DNA of 64,000 bases from Chytridium lagenaria (lineage: Eukaryota; Chytridiomycota; Chytridiomycetes; Chytridiales; Chytridiaceae), in the NCBI GenBank assembly GCA_025449115.1, contig JAHLKC010000002.1:496001-560000 (forward strand), in the 5' to 3' direction. Under the pieces are notes generated by a model. That model was not told where the DNA came from. It made no database searches and saw only the letters and a program-made list of their open reading frames with translations. Each line of letters starts with the position of its first letter. Positions within the stretch are counted from its first letter, which is position 1. The translations under genes and the position numbers were made by a program. Shown here in pieces: positions 26,752 through 38,420 of the stretch.

Positions 26752-28015
26752 ATGAATCCACAAGACCCAAACAGCTTCAACCACAACTTTGCTGTGTGAG
26801 TTTTATATTATATTTATATTCATTTATTATTTATTACTCATTCCTTATTCATTCATTATTCATCACTCATCACACCATCACTCACCATCACTTACTTCTT
26901 CATCCAACCCAACAACAGGGTCAATGGCATTCGTCTGCACTATGTTGACCATGGCACAGGCCCACTGCTTGTCCTCGTCCATGGCTTCCCTGACATCTGG
27001 TACGGATGGCGTTACCAAATCAAACCACTCGTCGACAATGGCTTCCGTGTCATTGTCCCCGACCTCCGCGGCTACGGTCAATCAGACGCTCCTAGAGTCG
27101 AACCAGGATGCCCCTCCATTGAACAATACGGTTGGAAAAACCTCTGCAAAGACCTATGCGACCTCGTCGACCACGTCCTGGGTTCACCCAACTCCTCTGC
27201 CATCTACATTGGTCATGACTGGGGTGGCATGATTGTCTGGCGCATGTGTCTCCACTTTCCCCATCGCATCAAGGCCGTCGCTTCCATCTGCACAGCTTAC
27301 GCGGCTCCCTTATCCACCTTTCTTTCAAACGATGACGTCGTCAAGTTCCTCCCTCAATTCGCCTATCAACGATGGCTTGCCATGCCTGAAACCGATCAAC
27401 AGCTTGACGCCAACGCGGACCTGTTCTTTAGAGTCATTTTCAGACCTTGGCAAGAAGATACCGTCGATGTCGTGGATTTAGGCAAGAGGGGGCTGGAGAG
27501 CGTGCCGTCCAATCTTCGGCTCTCCAACATGATCACGCGGAAAGAGTTTGATTACTATGTCAACCAGTACACCGCGAGAGGGTTTCATGGAGGACTGAAC
27601 CTGTACAGAACGCGAAAAGTGAATTTTGATCAAGAGCTTGGTCTAAACAAGTTTGTAAATCATCCCGCTCTCATGATCTCGGCAACCCATGACAAGGCTT
27701 TGGTGAGATATACCTTTTGTCTCAAGTACACTCATTCGTACATATCACTTATTTATCCACAGCCTCCATCCATGACGAAAAAGATGCCGGTTTTCGTCAA
27801 AAATGTCACTTTTAAGGTTTGATTTATTCTCCTTTATCCTATTTTTCTTTCTTTTTTTTTATTTCCGTCAATAAATGTCAACCGTGTTTGATTGCATAAA
27901 ATAGGAGGTAGAGGCCGCGCATTGGGCACAAGTAGAGCAAGCATCCAAAGTCAGCCAATACTTGTTGGAATGGCTTTCGGCGCTAATTTCAGGCAAGTTA
28001 CCAAGCAAGCTTTAA
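26752..28015 (+). CDS. Soluble epoxide hydrolase, alpha/beta hydrolase fold
   Basis: Opens epoxides to diols with water in the cytosol, through an aspartyl-ester intermediate. Four exons: 26752-26795, 26919-27702, 27763-27816 and 27905-28015, all GT-AG. Motifs: LVLVHGFPDIWYGWRYQ (oxyanion hole HGFP), PDLRGYGQSDAP, YIGHDWGGMIVWRM with the nucleophile Asp in GHDWGG, a cap domain with KEFDYYVNQYTARGF (candidate proton-donor Tyr), ALMISATHDKAL carrying the probable acidic partner, and VEAAHWAQVEQA with the catalytic His. About 330 residues, a usual length for the fungal and plant type. The reading frame is clean throughout, unlike its neighbours. The substrate cannot be told from the sequence; roles in lipid epoxide turnover or detoxification are typical of the family. 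Confidence 0.93.
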
Positions 28016-28083
28016 TTCTTCATATCACCAATGATCACCTACCCATTAAAAAACCATAACCCCAAATAAAAAAAAAGCACAAC

Positions 28084-29891
28084 TCAAACAACAATAGTCT
28101 TCAACTCAATCCCAACTTGTCTAACTCTATCCGCAATGATCCCATCAATACCTCCATCCTGCAATATCTTTGCGTTCCCAGGAACGCTATTCAACCCCCC
28201 ATATGTCAACAGTTTTAAACCACTGCAAGCCCCGTCCCCCTTAATGCTTTGAACCTTCTTGATAAGGTTTGGGTAGCGAACCACTGGCGTTGCATCGGTG
28301 ACGACACCCTGCATATGAGTCGATGCGGCAAAGTGGGCGGCATCGAAAAGAGAGTTGCAGCGGCTGTCTGGTGTTTTATATGTTCCACCCATGGTCAAGA
28401 AATAAACGGGGTATTTCGACTAGAATCATACAATAAAGTAAGTATATATATCATATAAGTTGGGAAAAGAAAGTGAGAGAAAAATAACCTACTTGCTTCA
28501 AACGAGCCATCCTCGCTCCTTCAGCATGGAAAGAAGAAAAAATAATCTTTCGTTCTCCAACATTCTCAAAAACATCTTTCAAAATCGCATCCACAAACTT
28601 GTTACACTCTGCAACAGACAACCCATCATTCTCCGCCTCAAAATCCAAAGGATACTTGATCTCAATATTAAATCCAACATGTATCGGCACTTTCTACGCA
28701 ACACGTTAGCAAATCAACAAAACGGTGGCGAAAAAAAAAGGCAACAAACCAATAACGCTTCTTTCAACGTTGTAAAGCCTTCCTGAATACTCCCATCGTG
28801 ATTTCCTTTCCACGGCCATTTATTCGGTGGTCCGCTTTTCTGGTCTAGACCTACACCGATCGCGGCGAGGTCTCCACTGCTCTTTGTGCGGCGAAGAACT
28901 TTGGGAACGTTGAGTCGTGATCGTGCTGAAACGCCATCGGAAGGCTTGATTTGAAGAAACTGGTTAAGGAACACGTCGCTGATCGCAATGCTAAACCCTG
29001 TCTCATCCAAATGAACTTTTTTTTCAAACGTCAGTAACAAAAAGGTACCCTTTAGAATGTTCAAGGTCAACTTCACATACAGTCGTGATACAAAACTACA
29101 GTTCCGTCTCGAGTAAGTTGAGCATCTAGAGTCATTTAACAAATTGTATGGTAAAGTATGGTTTTTTTTACCAAATTCCACATATTCTGCACCATTCTCT
29201 CCAGCGGCGACAAACGACCTGATCGTGTTTTCACCCAACTGCAGATACCCCTTCCCATCCACCATCGGTCTATTCATTCCCAGTCCTCGATGCCCAACAA
29301 GCTTTAAAAAAACGAGAAAACACGCGTTAAGAATTCTTCACAAAAACGCTTGATGAAATCTACCTTCACCTCTCCCCAATTCTCCTCAGGTCCCGGTTGA
29401 AACGCGTCCTCATGTTCAAAATACGTCACAACCGTAAACTCAATCTGCATCGTCGCCATCACATCTCCATCTGACAATGATAAAAAGGGAACGAGCATCC
29501 TGCCTCCCAATGGGTTGCGTTCCCCCCAAAATGAATGCGGACGTGTCTCTGACAATGGACCCGTCGACGCAGCCCCTACAACGCGATGGTTTTCAATCAG
29601 TTTGAATGAGAGGGTGGAGGTGGGTAGGTCTTTTAAATAGAAAATGAGCTCTTCGCCTGCTGTCTGGGATCGTTGCGGGATGGGGAGGTTGTAGGATTTT
29701 GGGATGGCACCTGCCACCAACAAGGTCGATTCTTAGGGTTGTTGTTGGTAATGCCCGCATGGGGATGGGTAAAGTTGATAGGTGGTTTCCTCAGGATTCA
29801 ACCTAAGGTCTTTTGTTCCAAGAGTCAAAAGCAGCATATGCTGATCCTTGGGTAGCCTTGCCCGGATGCTGACTTGGGACATGGATGCCAT
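28084..29891 (-). CDS. Glycerophosphodiester phosphodiesterase, GDE1/GPCPD1-like
   Basis: Hydrolyses glycerophosphodiesters such as glycerophosphocholine to glycerol-3-phosphate and an alcohol. The GDPD barrel is clear: LVGHRGLGMNRP with the catalytic HRG (near 29280), GENTIRSFVAAGENGAEYVE, then across an intron DAQLTRDGTVVLYHD (metal and acid-base residues, near 29110), PIHVGFNIEIKYPLDFEA, KIIFSSFHAEGARMARLKQ and, at the end, GIDGIIADRVRQVGIELKTI. Ahead of it is a domain with EELIFYLKDLPTSTLSFKLI and ATMQIEFTVVTYFEHEDAF, which matches the region before the barrel in GDE1-type proteins; QVSIRARLPKDQHMLL at the very start could begin a starch-binding-like (CBM20) fold, as in GPCPD1, but that is weak. 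The start at 29891 is the best ATG found and is tentative. A frame change occurs near 29720. The gene is convergent with the epoxide hydrolase, 68 bases apart. Confidence 0.85.
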
Positions 29892-30090
29892 CCACAGCAC
29901 CCACAATCCCATCATGCGCGGATGTCATCTCCGCACCCACAAACACTAGAATCGAATGAATCATCCATTATCAGCTGTCATCAGCAATGGCAGGGGTCGC
30001 TTTTCACCTTTGGCTTCAAAAGGGGTGAGACGGACCATTTATTCACCCAAGACTTGAGATTAGTAATTCGAATTTGAGGACTGACAAAAA

Positions 30091-31703
30091 ATGGGTGAAG
30101 GCATTGACCACCTCTCGTTCTCTATACCATCTCGCTGCATGCAGACAAGGGGACCACGTCGGATGTCGCCCCTCCCATCCATGTTTCAACCACATACAGT
30201 TGCGTCTTTTATGGCTTTTGATGAGAAATCCGAGTGACTCACCGTGATGTAGACTACGCCAAGAACTGGAACGAGGTCGCTGCCATCAAGAACGGTCATC
30301 TGCCAGCTGATGAATTAACCGCAAACATTAGCGCTGACCCTGTCGCCAAGGATCATATTTACTCTCGTGAGAGTCTGGTCACGAGAGACAGGCTTGAGAC
30401 TGTGCTTTGGTGCTCTTGAAAAAGGTTGTTCCTCCCCCCCCACCATGCACTCTTTTTAACGAAGGGTTTGTAATGATTTCAAAAAGGTCATGCTGTGACT
30501 TATGCGTCTGGACTTGCGGCCGTCATTGCCGCTTTTCAATTCTATCAGCCGCGCCGTGTCATTATTTCAAACGAAGGGTACCATGGCACCCATGGATCGC
30601 TTAACCTCTACAAACGCGGTCGTGATTACCTTGTAAGAAACCTCAACGCAAAACCGTTTTTTTGAACATACGTTTTTACAGGAAAATCTTACATTTGGAG
30701 GACGGTATTCCAGAGTTGAAAGCCGGTGATCTCGTCTGGCTAGAGTCCCCCGCAGAACCCACGTGGAGAGACTTACGGTATGCTTTCATCTATATGTTTA
30801 ACAAAGCTCATCCTTTCACAGACATTGAGTTTGATCAAATCCAAGGCTCCCCCTGGAGCCATTGTAGCAGTGGATGCTACTTTTGCGCCTCCCCCTCTGC
30901 AATTCTGTTTAGCATATGGTTGGTGACTTGAGGTGTGCGTCATTTTTGATTCACGTGTTTTTCAGGAGCCGATGTGGTGATGCATAGTTCGACAAAGTTT
31001 TTGGGAGGTCATTCTGATCTTTTGGGTGGTGTTTTGGGTTGTCAAGGATCTTGAGGCTGCCAAGCAGGTTTGTTTTTGTGGGGGTTTTTTTTGTCAGTTT
31101 TTGTTTACGCCCTTTTTTTTTTTTAACCTAGCTCCGTGTTGACCGTACGTTTGCTGGAAGTGTTATGGGGAACTTGGAGAGTTGGCTTCTTTTGCGTAGT
31201 CTTCGGTAAGGATCAAACAAATCTTCTCTACGAAGATCCATTCTCGTGAAATTCACTTTCAAACTAAACTGTTCAAAAAGTACCCTCGAAGTCCGCGTCA
31301 GGAAGCAATCCGAAACAGCCACCAAATTAGCTGAATGGCTCAGCAAGGGTGACCGCTCCAGTGACCCCACCCTCCTCACCGTCCTTCGAGTCTGGCATGG
31401 CTCCATTGAAACCACCCCTGGTCACGCCTTCCTTAAACGGGTTGGTGCTGGATACTCTGGTGTTCTCTCGATCGAGTTCTCCACCGTGGACTATGCGAGG
31501 CTTGTGGTCAGTCATCTGAAACTCTTTAAAAACGCAACATCCCTTGGTGGTGTGGAGAGTTTGATTGAATGGCGGGCGGCTATTGATCCCAAGATTGATC
31601 CCAAGATTTGTCGTGTGAGCATTGGTTGGAAGATTTCGAGGACCTCAAGAATGATTTTAGGAATGCGTTTGTGACTATTCAGAAGCTTGCGCCGGCCAAG
31701 TGA
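30091..31703 (+). CDS. Cystathionine gamma-synthase/beta-lyase family PLP enzyme
   Basis: A fold-type I PLP enzyme of sulfur amino-acid metabolism. From about 30130 the reading is SLHADKGTTSDVAPPIHVST, then HIYSRESLVTRDRLETVLG, HAVTYASGLAAVIAAFQFY, VIISNEGYHGTHGSLNLYKR, KAPPGAIVAVDATFAPPPLQ with the Asp that binds the pyridine nitrogen, and DVVMHSSTKFLGGHSDLLGG, whose Lys (codon near 30995) forms the Schiff base. The end includes TLEVRVRKQSETATKLAEWL and RVSIGLEDFEDLKNDFRNAF. The GGHSDLLGG form recalls the poorly characterised YHR112C branch more than classic CYS3, so the exact reaction is open. Several one-base indels occur (about 30120, 30415, 30700, 31040, 31635). The start at 30091 (MGEGIDHLS) lies 200 bases from the divergent phosphodiesterase gene. 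Confidence 0.88.
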
Positions 31704-31884
31704 AATGTTTTTTTTTAAAACAAGGGCAACCGGAAATAAAACAGTAAAGAAACCTCGTGACGTCGAAAACACATCTTTCTTTCATTTTCTTTCCAAAAAC
31801 AAAAAAACGGCCAAAATAATAATACAAAAAAGAAAAGAACAGTCAACAAAAACACGCACAAAAGTCACGACCACTAATGTTTGT

Positions 31885-32954
31885 TTAGTGGGATGATCGG
31901 GGGAGCAAGGTTGTTCCTCCGGGTGACCTTGGTTTGTCTTAGTTTTGTTGAGTATGAGGGAAACTTACTTTGGGATTTTGTCCTTCGGAGACGCACTTGT
32001 TCAAGTCACCAAGGTTAGGCCTAAATAAATAGATAAGAAAGATATTTCAACACGCGAAGGACACAACGTAAAACTGTATACTTACAAAGCCATGCTGCTT
32101 CTGTAAACAAAGAAAGAAAAAAAAAATATTAGATTTTGGCTGATTTTGTTGTCTTTTCGTATATAAACGTACCGTTTAGGGAGTTCCAAAAGCGACTTTG
32201 GGTTCTCCTTGTTCATTGTAGGTTGAAGGGAAGAGCTCCTCGACATTGACTCGAAACCATCCACAAGTGAAGCCATAGGCTTTGGCGGCGCGGTATCCTT
32301 CATCTTGTACAAATAATTCGACCTCGGCGAGCTACAGCGGTAGTTGTGTCAGTTGGGCGACGTTTTCACCTAAAAAGAATAACGTAGCCAATACGTACCT
32401 GATCATGTCCACGACTTTCTTTTGAACCCTTGAAAGCTCTTTAAGCACATCCACCATGGTCGGTTCGGCTGCGGCTGCGACGGGGCTCGGTTCAGGAGCT
32501 ACGACCTTCACGGGGGGTTTTTGGAAGGTGATTGGAACTGTTGGCATCTTCATCATCGGAGGGGGCGGGGGTGGAGGCGGTGCAGCGGTTAAGACTGGTG
32601 TTGAATCAACCTCCCTTGAAACGGGACCGGACATAGGGGTTCGTCTCATTTCAGCAACCTTGTTCTCAACGTCAAGTAATCGATAAAGTACACTCTTCAT
32701 ATCGTCTTCATGTTTTTTGTTTGCGTCTTCCAATATGCGGTAGGAATGGAGGAGGTGGTGTTGAATGTCGTTGTTGCTGTCCGTGGGTCTTGTGGGGACA
32801 TGGGGTTGGGTTTTCTTGACGGATAGAGACTTTGGGATACAGCGAATAGGAAAAGTAGAAGCTGAGACGGGCAAGGAAGATGGTGGAGAGACATAAGGCT
32901 GTGGTAGTTTAGGACTAGGACGGCGAACGGACGGAGGGGACCCCAGGAGTCCAT
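31885..32954 (-). CDS. Unrecognised protein with coiled coil and polyproline tract
   Basis: Begins near 32954 (MDSWG...) with a Pro/Ser-rich head, frame-shifted by one base close to the start (SPPSVRRPSPKLPQPYVSPP). Then comes a predicted helix, HHLLHSYRILEDANKKHEDD and YRLLDVENKVAEMRR, and a PPPPPPPP tract with MMKMP near 32560-32585. A second helix follows (TMVDVLKELSRVQKKVVDMI), then an exon with PKPMASLVDGFESMSRSS at 32160-32330, and two tiny exons ending in RNNLAPPIIPLN at 31885. The mix of helices and polyproline suits a cytoskeletal or scaffold protein that might bind profilin or SH3/WW domains; this is inference. No family is recognised. It is convergent with the PLP enzyme. Confidence 0.55.
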
Positions 32955-33620
32955 CGTTGCAAGTTCTTTTTTTTTGTTCGAAACCAAAATTTTGTAAGTC
33001 CGACTATATACTTATTAACCACACAAAAAGAAAATACAAATATAAGCATATGATCGTAGCTCCAGAGAGTGTTTGATGAGACTTTGTTGTTTTGCTTAAT
33101 CGGAGTGTGCAAAAGATTGGGTCTATGGAAAAATAAAAAGGCTTTCCACGTTTTTTTTAAAAAAAAAAAAACAAACCAACTACCACTAGGTTTTAACCCT
33201 TTATGAGCGAGAATTTCTGTTTTAACTTTACTTGGATTGTGTACTTTAACTGGCTTTACAAGAAAATAATAATTAAAACACCAAAGGAGACATGACAGGA
33301 TTTGAGAAACTGAAAAGACTATACAATAAAATAGAGTGAGGGTAGATCGGTGAGAGGCTTGGGGTAAAGTGAGTATGAGATCGGTGAGAGTTGGGATTAA
33401 AGGTATACGTGAGCTTGGGTAGGAGAGAAACAAATAAAAATATTGGGGAAAATTAGAGGTAGAGGTATTTATACGACCGATCAAGCCTTCCAGCAAGTCC
33501 AAGCCTCTAAAAGAACGACAAGCAAGACCGTTGATCACAATATCACCCTTAAAAAAATCAAACCATCACATCAACATAGTTTTTCAAGCAGCAAGAAACT
33601 GCGATGACCAACAATTCATG
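32955..33620. other. Intergenic region, AT-rich
   Basis: A 207-codon minus-strand frame crosses this interval, but its composition (many Phe, Leu, Ser, Lys from AT-rich codons) and overlap with the next gene's start suggest chance. No gene is recognised. An A/T homopolymer block lies at 33150-33172. Confidence 0.5.
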
Positions 33621-34821
33621 TCACCAAAGTCGTTCACTCGAGCTGGCGGTTGCAAGACTGACATCACTTCCCTCTACGAATGCTCTCCTTGTTCGCGAGT
33701 TCGCTGACGGACGTCGAACAAAACGCTCCAAAGGCTCCATAGCACCACAAGTTTCCAATGCAAGTCTCTGCCTGGGCTGGTCCTCCCCAAAATCAGTGTT
33801 TTTCCTCTTCCTTGATGAGCTTGAAGCTAAGGGTGGTTGAGCAGGCGCGTTGGATGTGGGATAGTTTCTGATTCTGCGATTGTGTGGAACACAATTAGTA
33901 TTTTTTCTATTTCTTAATGAGCTTTTAGCCAAGAACGATTGACGAGACGCGTTTGATGTGGAGTGGTTTATGATAAATGAAGTGGGTGAGGTGGAGGTGG
34001 ATGCAATGATGAGGTCCTGGCCATATTTGGTATCCATATAACTATCCAAAAAGTTCACACTGCTTTGGTTCGCCTGCGTAGGGTCATGATTTAATGAGTG
34101 CTGTGATGGGCTGATACTCTTTCAACAGAAACGGCTGATTCTCGATTCTCTACACCCAATAACGTTGATGCAGACTTGCGTTGCGGAAGTGTGCCTGACT
34201 CGGAATCAAGCAGCGGTGGCTGGTATCCAGAGATAAGAGTTGACGACATATCGTTCACACCATTGAGCCCCAACTTTCGACTCTCAACGTCACCAGCTTT
34301 AGAACGAATTCTGCGCTGAACATGCCTGACGCTGGCAATCTTAGCAGATAATGGTTTTATCCCAGCCTGTGAAACAGGGTTTTCGCAATAATGGAGTCTA
34401 ATTTGCTCCATATGCTGTCTCGAGTCTGGCTCTGCTGCACACGCAACGGCTGAAAATTCCTCGCCGAAATGTTCTACAGTCATCAAATCCGCAAACTCAA
34501 TACGCGAGAATCTGTCGTCCAGCTCTAATTCTGCATTCTCAAATTCGTAAATTGCAAATACCCTTTGAGAGATATCTTGAATATAGTCCAAAGATCTTTG
34601 ATCCGGTAAAAAACTTATTGCCATGTCGCGTTGGCTGGGGCTGAGGTTTACCAAAATGTTTAGAAGGTCGATATCTGACTCTCTTAAACCGGCGTGACGG
34701 TGCCAATCGTTGTAGGTGGCTAAATAATTAATATGAAATCTGTTAAAAACTATAACTGTTCAAACAAAATCAAGATGAATATAATCAAACCTCTAAGAGG
34801 AGCATCATTTTGATAGTCCAT
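33621..34821 (-). CDS. Unrecognised protein with internal repeat
   Basis: Exon 1 ends near 34790 (MDYQNDAPLR) and splices to ATYNDWHRHAGLRESDIDLL, followed by a helical region (SPSQRDMAISFLPDQRSLDY, FAIYEFENAELELDDRFSRI) and a Ser/Arg-rich half. After a one-base frame change near 34110 the end (33621-34058) has two copies of a motif of the form TSNA-x-Q-x-x-LA-x-SS-x-R-x-RKNT, separated by about 30 residues, then a basic tail. No family is recognised. The acidic N-terminal and basic C-terminal halves suggest a nuclear protein, which is only a guess. Confidence 0.5.
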
Positions 34822-35532
34822 TGTGGGGAGCTGGAATGGAAGGTAAGTTGGCCCAGCACAGCAAAAGAAGTTTTCTTGCTTCAACTATATTGGAAGTGTC
34901 AGCTGGTTTCCGTATTAGGTCCGTTCAACTTTGCGATTCTAGCTACACACCTCGGAAGTCCAGCACAGGGGAGAATGCAGTGTGTTGCAGCTGTTGGTTG
35001 TCCAGAAGCTTTGATGATGCGATCCACAAAAGCTACTGCGGCAAAGAGGTATCAATAAGCGCCAGAGACGTATGATATCCACTTAAATATGTCCAACACA
35101 AACGTAACGATGTCTAATGCGGGAGGACGGGCTCTGGAGATATGGGTGACGACGAGAAGTTGCTTTGGAGTGGACGACCAATCCCTGATTGATTTGCCTT
35201 CCAAAGGCTTGTCATAAACAAATTTCAAAAACCAACTTTTTCAGTTTCAGTCGCTTTAAGCGACTTGCATAAAGGGTTCTAAGGCAGTTGCTGTACAAAG
35301 CGGGTATCTTTATTATATACAAAAAAAATCTGGTTATCGTTCACGGCGATATTACAATGTGCCCACACTTTAAATAATGTGCAATTTTCTGGGTATTAGT
35401 TCGATATTCTTGACGGAGGAGGTCGATAAAATTGTTCGAAGAAGCTTGAAATCATGTCCAAGCTCTCCATCAAGAACAAAGAGCGTAGATTAACCAGTTC
35501 GAATGAGAAGCCGTCTTTCTCATAATCAGTCC
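34822..35532. other. Intergenic region
   Basis: Lies between two genes on the minus strand. Both strands hold short frames at 34820-35075, one of which is Cys/Ala-rich on the minus strand, but no splice structure or family is recognised. The rest is AT-rich. Confidence 0.45.
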
Positions 35533-37020
35533 CTAAAAAGAAACCATCTTTGATTTTAGCTTGTCGCCCTGTAGTTTTGCTTGTAGCTTGTCTTCACGAA
35601 GCTTGACGTTGTCATAGGCAGCCTGTAAACTCTTTCATTCGATTCTGGCAGAGCTTAATAAAACCAGCATCCTTGCGATTTCTGCTCATAGACTCCTTAA
35701 GCTTACTCATCTCTGTTCGCAACGCAGACTCTTTTTTAGAGAGTCCGAGAAGCTCAACTCGTGCTGATGACTCTTCATCCGCCTTTACTGCTTTCGCCGA
35801 TTTCTTTTGCCCATACTCCAGTACGTCACTCTTGACTTTCGGAGGTGTTGATTTCACCAGGCGTAATGCATCTGACGATTTCTTCCCAGCTAGAGCATTG
35901 TTTAAAAAATCGAAAACGTCAGGCTTTTGTTCAGCTTGAGCCATTATTTTCTTTTTCGTCTCCTGCGCCGTGGTTTTTGAATGCCGTCCGAATCACTCCT
36001 ACTAGTCATTTCAGGCTCAAACCCTAAACCACGACCAGCAGGAAGAATTTGAGCTTCGATTGGGCGGACGATACCTTGTCCTGAACTCCTAACCCTTCGC
36101 CTACCGTATTTAAGCGATATTTCAACAAACAAAATACCTTATACCCCATTTTTGCAAAGTATTTTGATGCTATACCTTTTGTATATTTTTCCCAATCGCC
36201 AACCATCCCGCTGTCAGCAAAACGAAATATCTGAGGTATTTCCGCATTATCTTGGACTCCACTGTCTACATTTTCTTCGTCACCTCATCGTGGCTATCCT
36301 CAGAGTCATCCGTGGCCGTATCCGTGCCAATGGAAACTCCACTGTCGATAAATGGAAAAATGTCCTCGCTTTTGATGTGAACGTTGATTCCATTTTGATG
36401 ATCAGCGACCACCATATCATCAACTTCGGCACTTAAAATAGTTGCCGCACGATAAATCCCGTCTGGGCCTTGATACAAAACTTTGGAGCCGGGAATGTAA
36501 TTTAAATCGGTCTCAGACAATAGGTTGGTGAAGGCATCCTCGAGAAGCAAATCCAACGGAAGTAATTGATTTAAAGGGACGCGGTAGCCATGCGAAAAAG
36601 AGCAAGTATTTCCATTTGGACATGTTTCTTCCGCAAGGATATGATCGCACATTTTGTGAGATTCGGCGACGGGCACATTGATTACTACAGTTGCGGTATT
36701 TTCGGTAGATTGCTCGTCAGGAAAGGAAAGAATCCTTCCCGATACAAAAATGATTTGGTTTCCTAGCGGAACAGGTACTGCGTAGGATTCATCTTTCTAG
36801 TATGGTGTTATGACATGGAATGGACCTGAAAACTTACACTCAAACGCTTTGCATCATCAGTTGCATCAAACTCTTCTCTATCAACATCCATCTTTCCAAT
36901 TTCCAGCTCTAATAGACTTTGCAAGTCTGATCGTAGCTCTTGCAGTTCGACATTCTCAGGATCAAGGGCCAAAAGTTCTAAAACCTCGTCGAGTTGTGCC
37001 TTGACGTCTCCTTCAAGCAT
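35533..37020 (-). CDS. ZGPAT: ZGPAT-like zinc-finger and G-patch protein
   Basis: In animals ZGPAT is a nuclear DNA/RNA-binding regulator; G-patch domains activate DEAH-box helicases. All landmarks appear in order: an N-terminal helix VKAQLDEVLELLALDPENVE like that of ZGPAT; a CCCH finger (CDHILAEETCPNGNTCSFSH, near 36595-36655) followed by GYRVPLNQL; a Tudor-like stretch GSKVLYQGPDGIYRAATILS; an acidic linker; the G-patch start DWEKYTKGIASKYFAKMGYK joined by an intron to SSGQGIVRPIEAQILPAGRG; then KPDVFDFLNNALAGKK and a C-terminal coiled coil (LGLSKKESALRTEMSKLKES) ending in KLKSKMVSF at 35533. Indels lie near 36090 and 35630. The start at 37020 lies 77 bases from the divergent CSN5 start. 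Confidence 0.88.
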
Positions 37021-37097
37021 TGAAGTATAAAATTTGTCTCGAATCTCTCAATGGTGGACGCTACAAATGCTCGAAAGGTTTACTAGTTGAAAAGTGG
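37021..37097. promoter_or_regulatory. Compact bidirectional promoter, ZGPAT-like / CSN5
   Basis: Only 77 bases separate the two start codons, so both 5' leaders and core promoters must lie here or inside the coding exons. No TATA box or other element is recognised. A further ATG at 37020 is in frame with CSN5 but adds residues with no family counterpart. Confidence 0.5.
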
Positions 37098-38393
<1,296 letters not shown>

Positions 38394-38420
38394 GTTGAGG
38401 AGATAAAAAGAAGTTTTTAT

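Noticed and set aside
29810..29960. GAVDGIHVP-like reading resembling a Harbinger transposase motif
   Set aside because: Only about ten residues fit, no further DDE blocks appear, and another frame here fits the start of the phosphodiesterase better.
32915..33538. Minus-strand 207-codon frame
   Set aside because: AT-driven composition, no domain, and its end overlaps the start of the coiled-coil gene in another frame.
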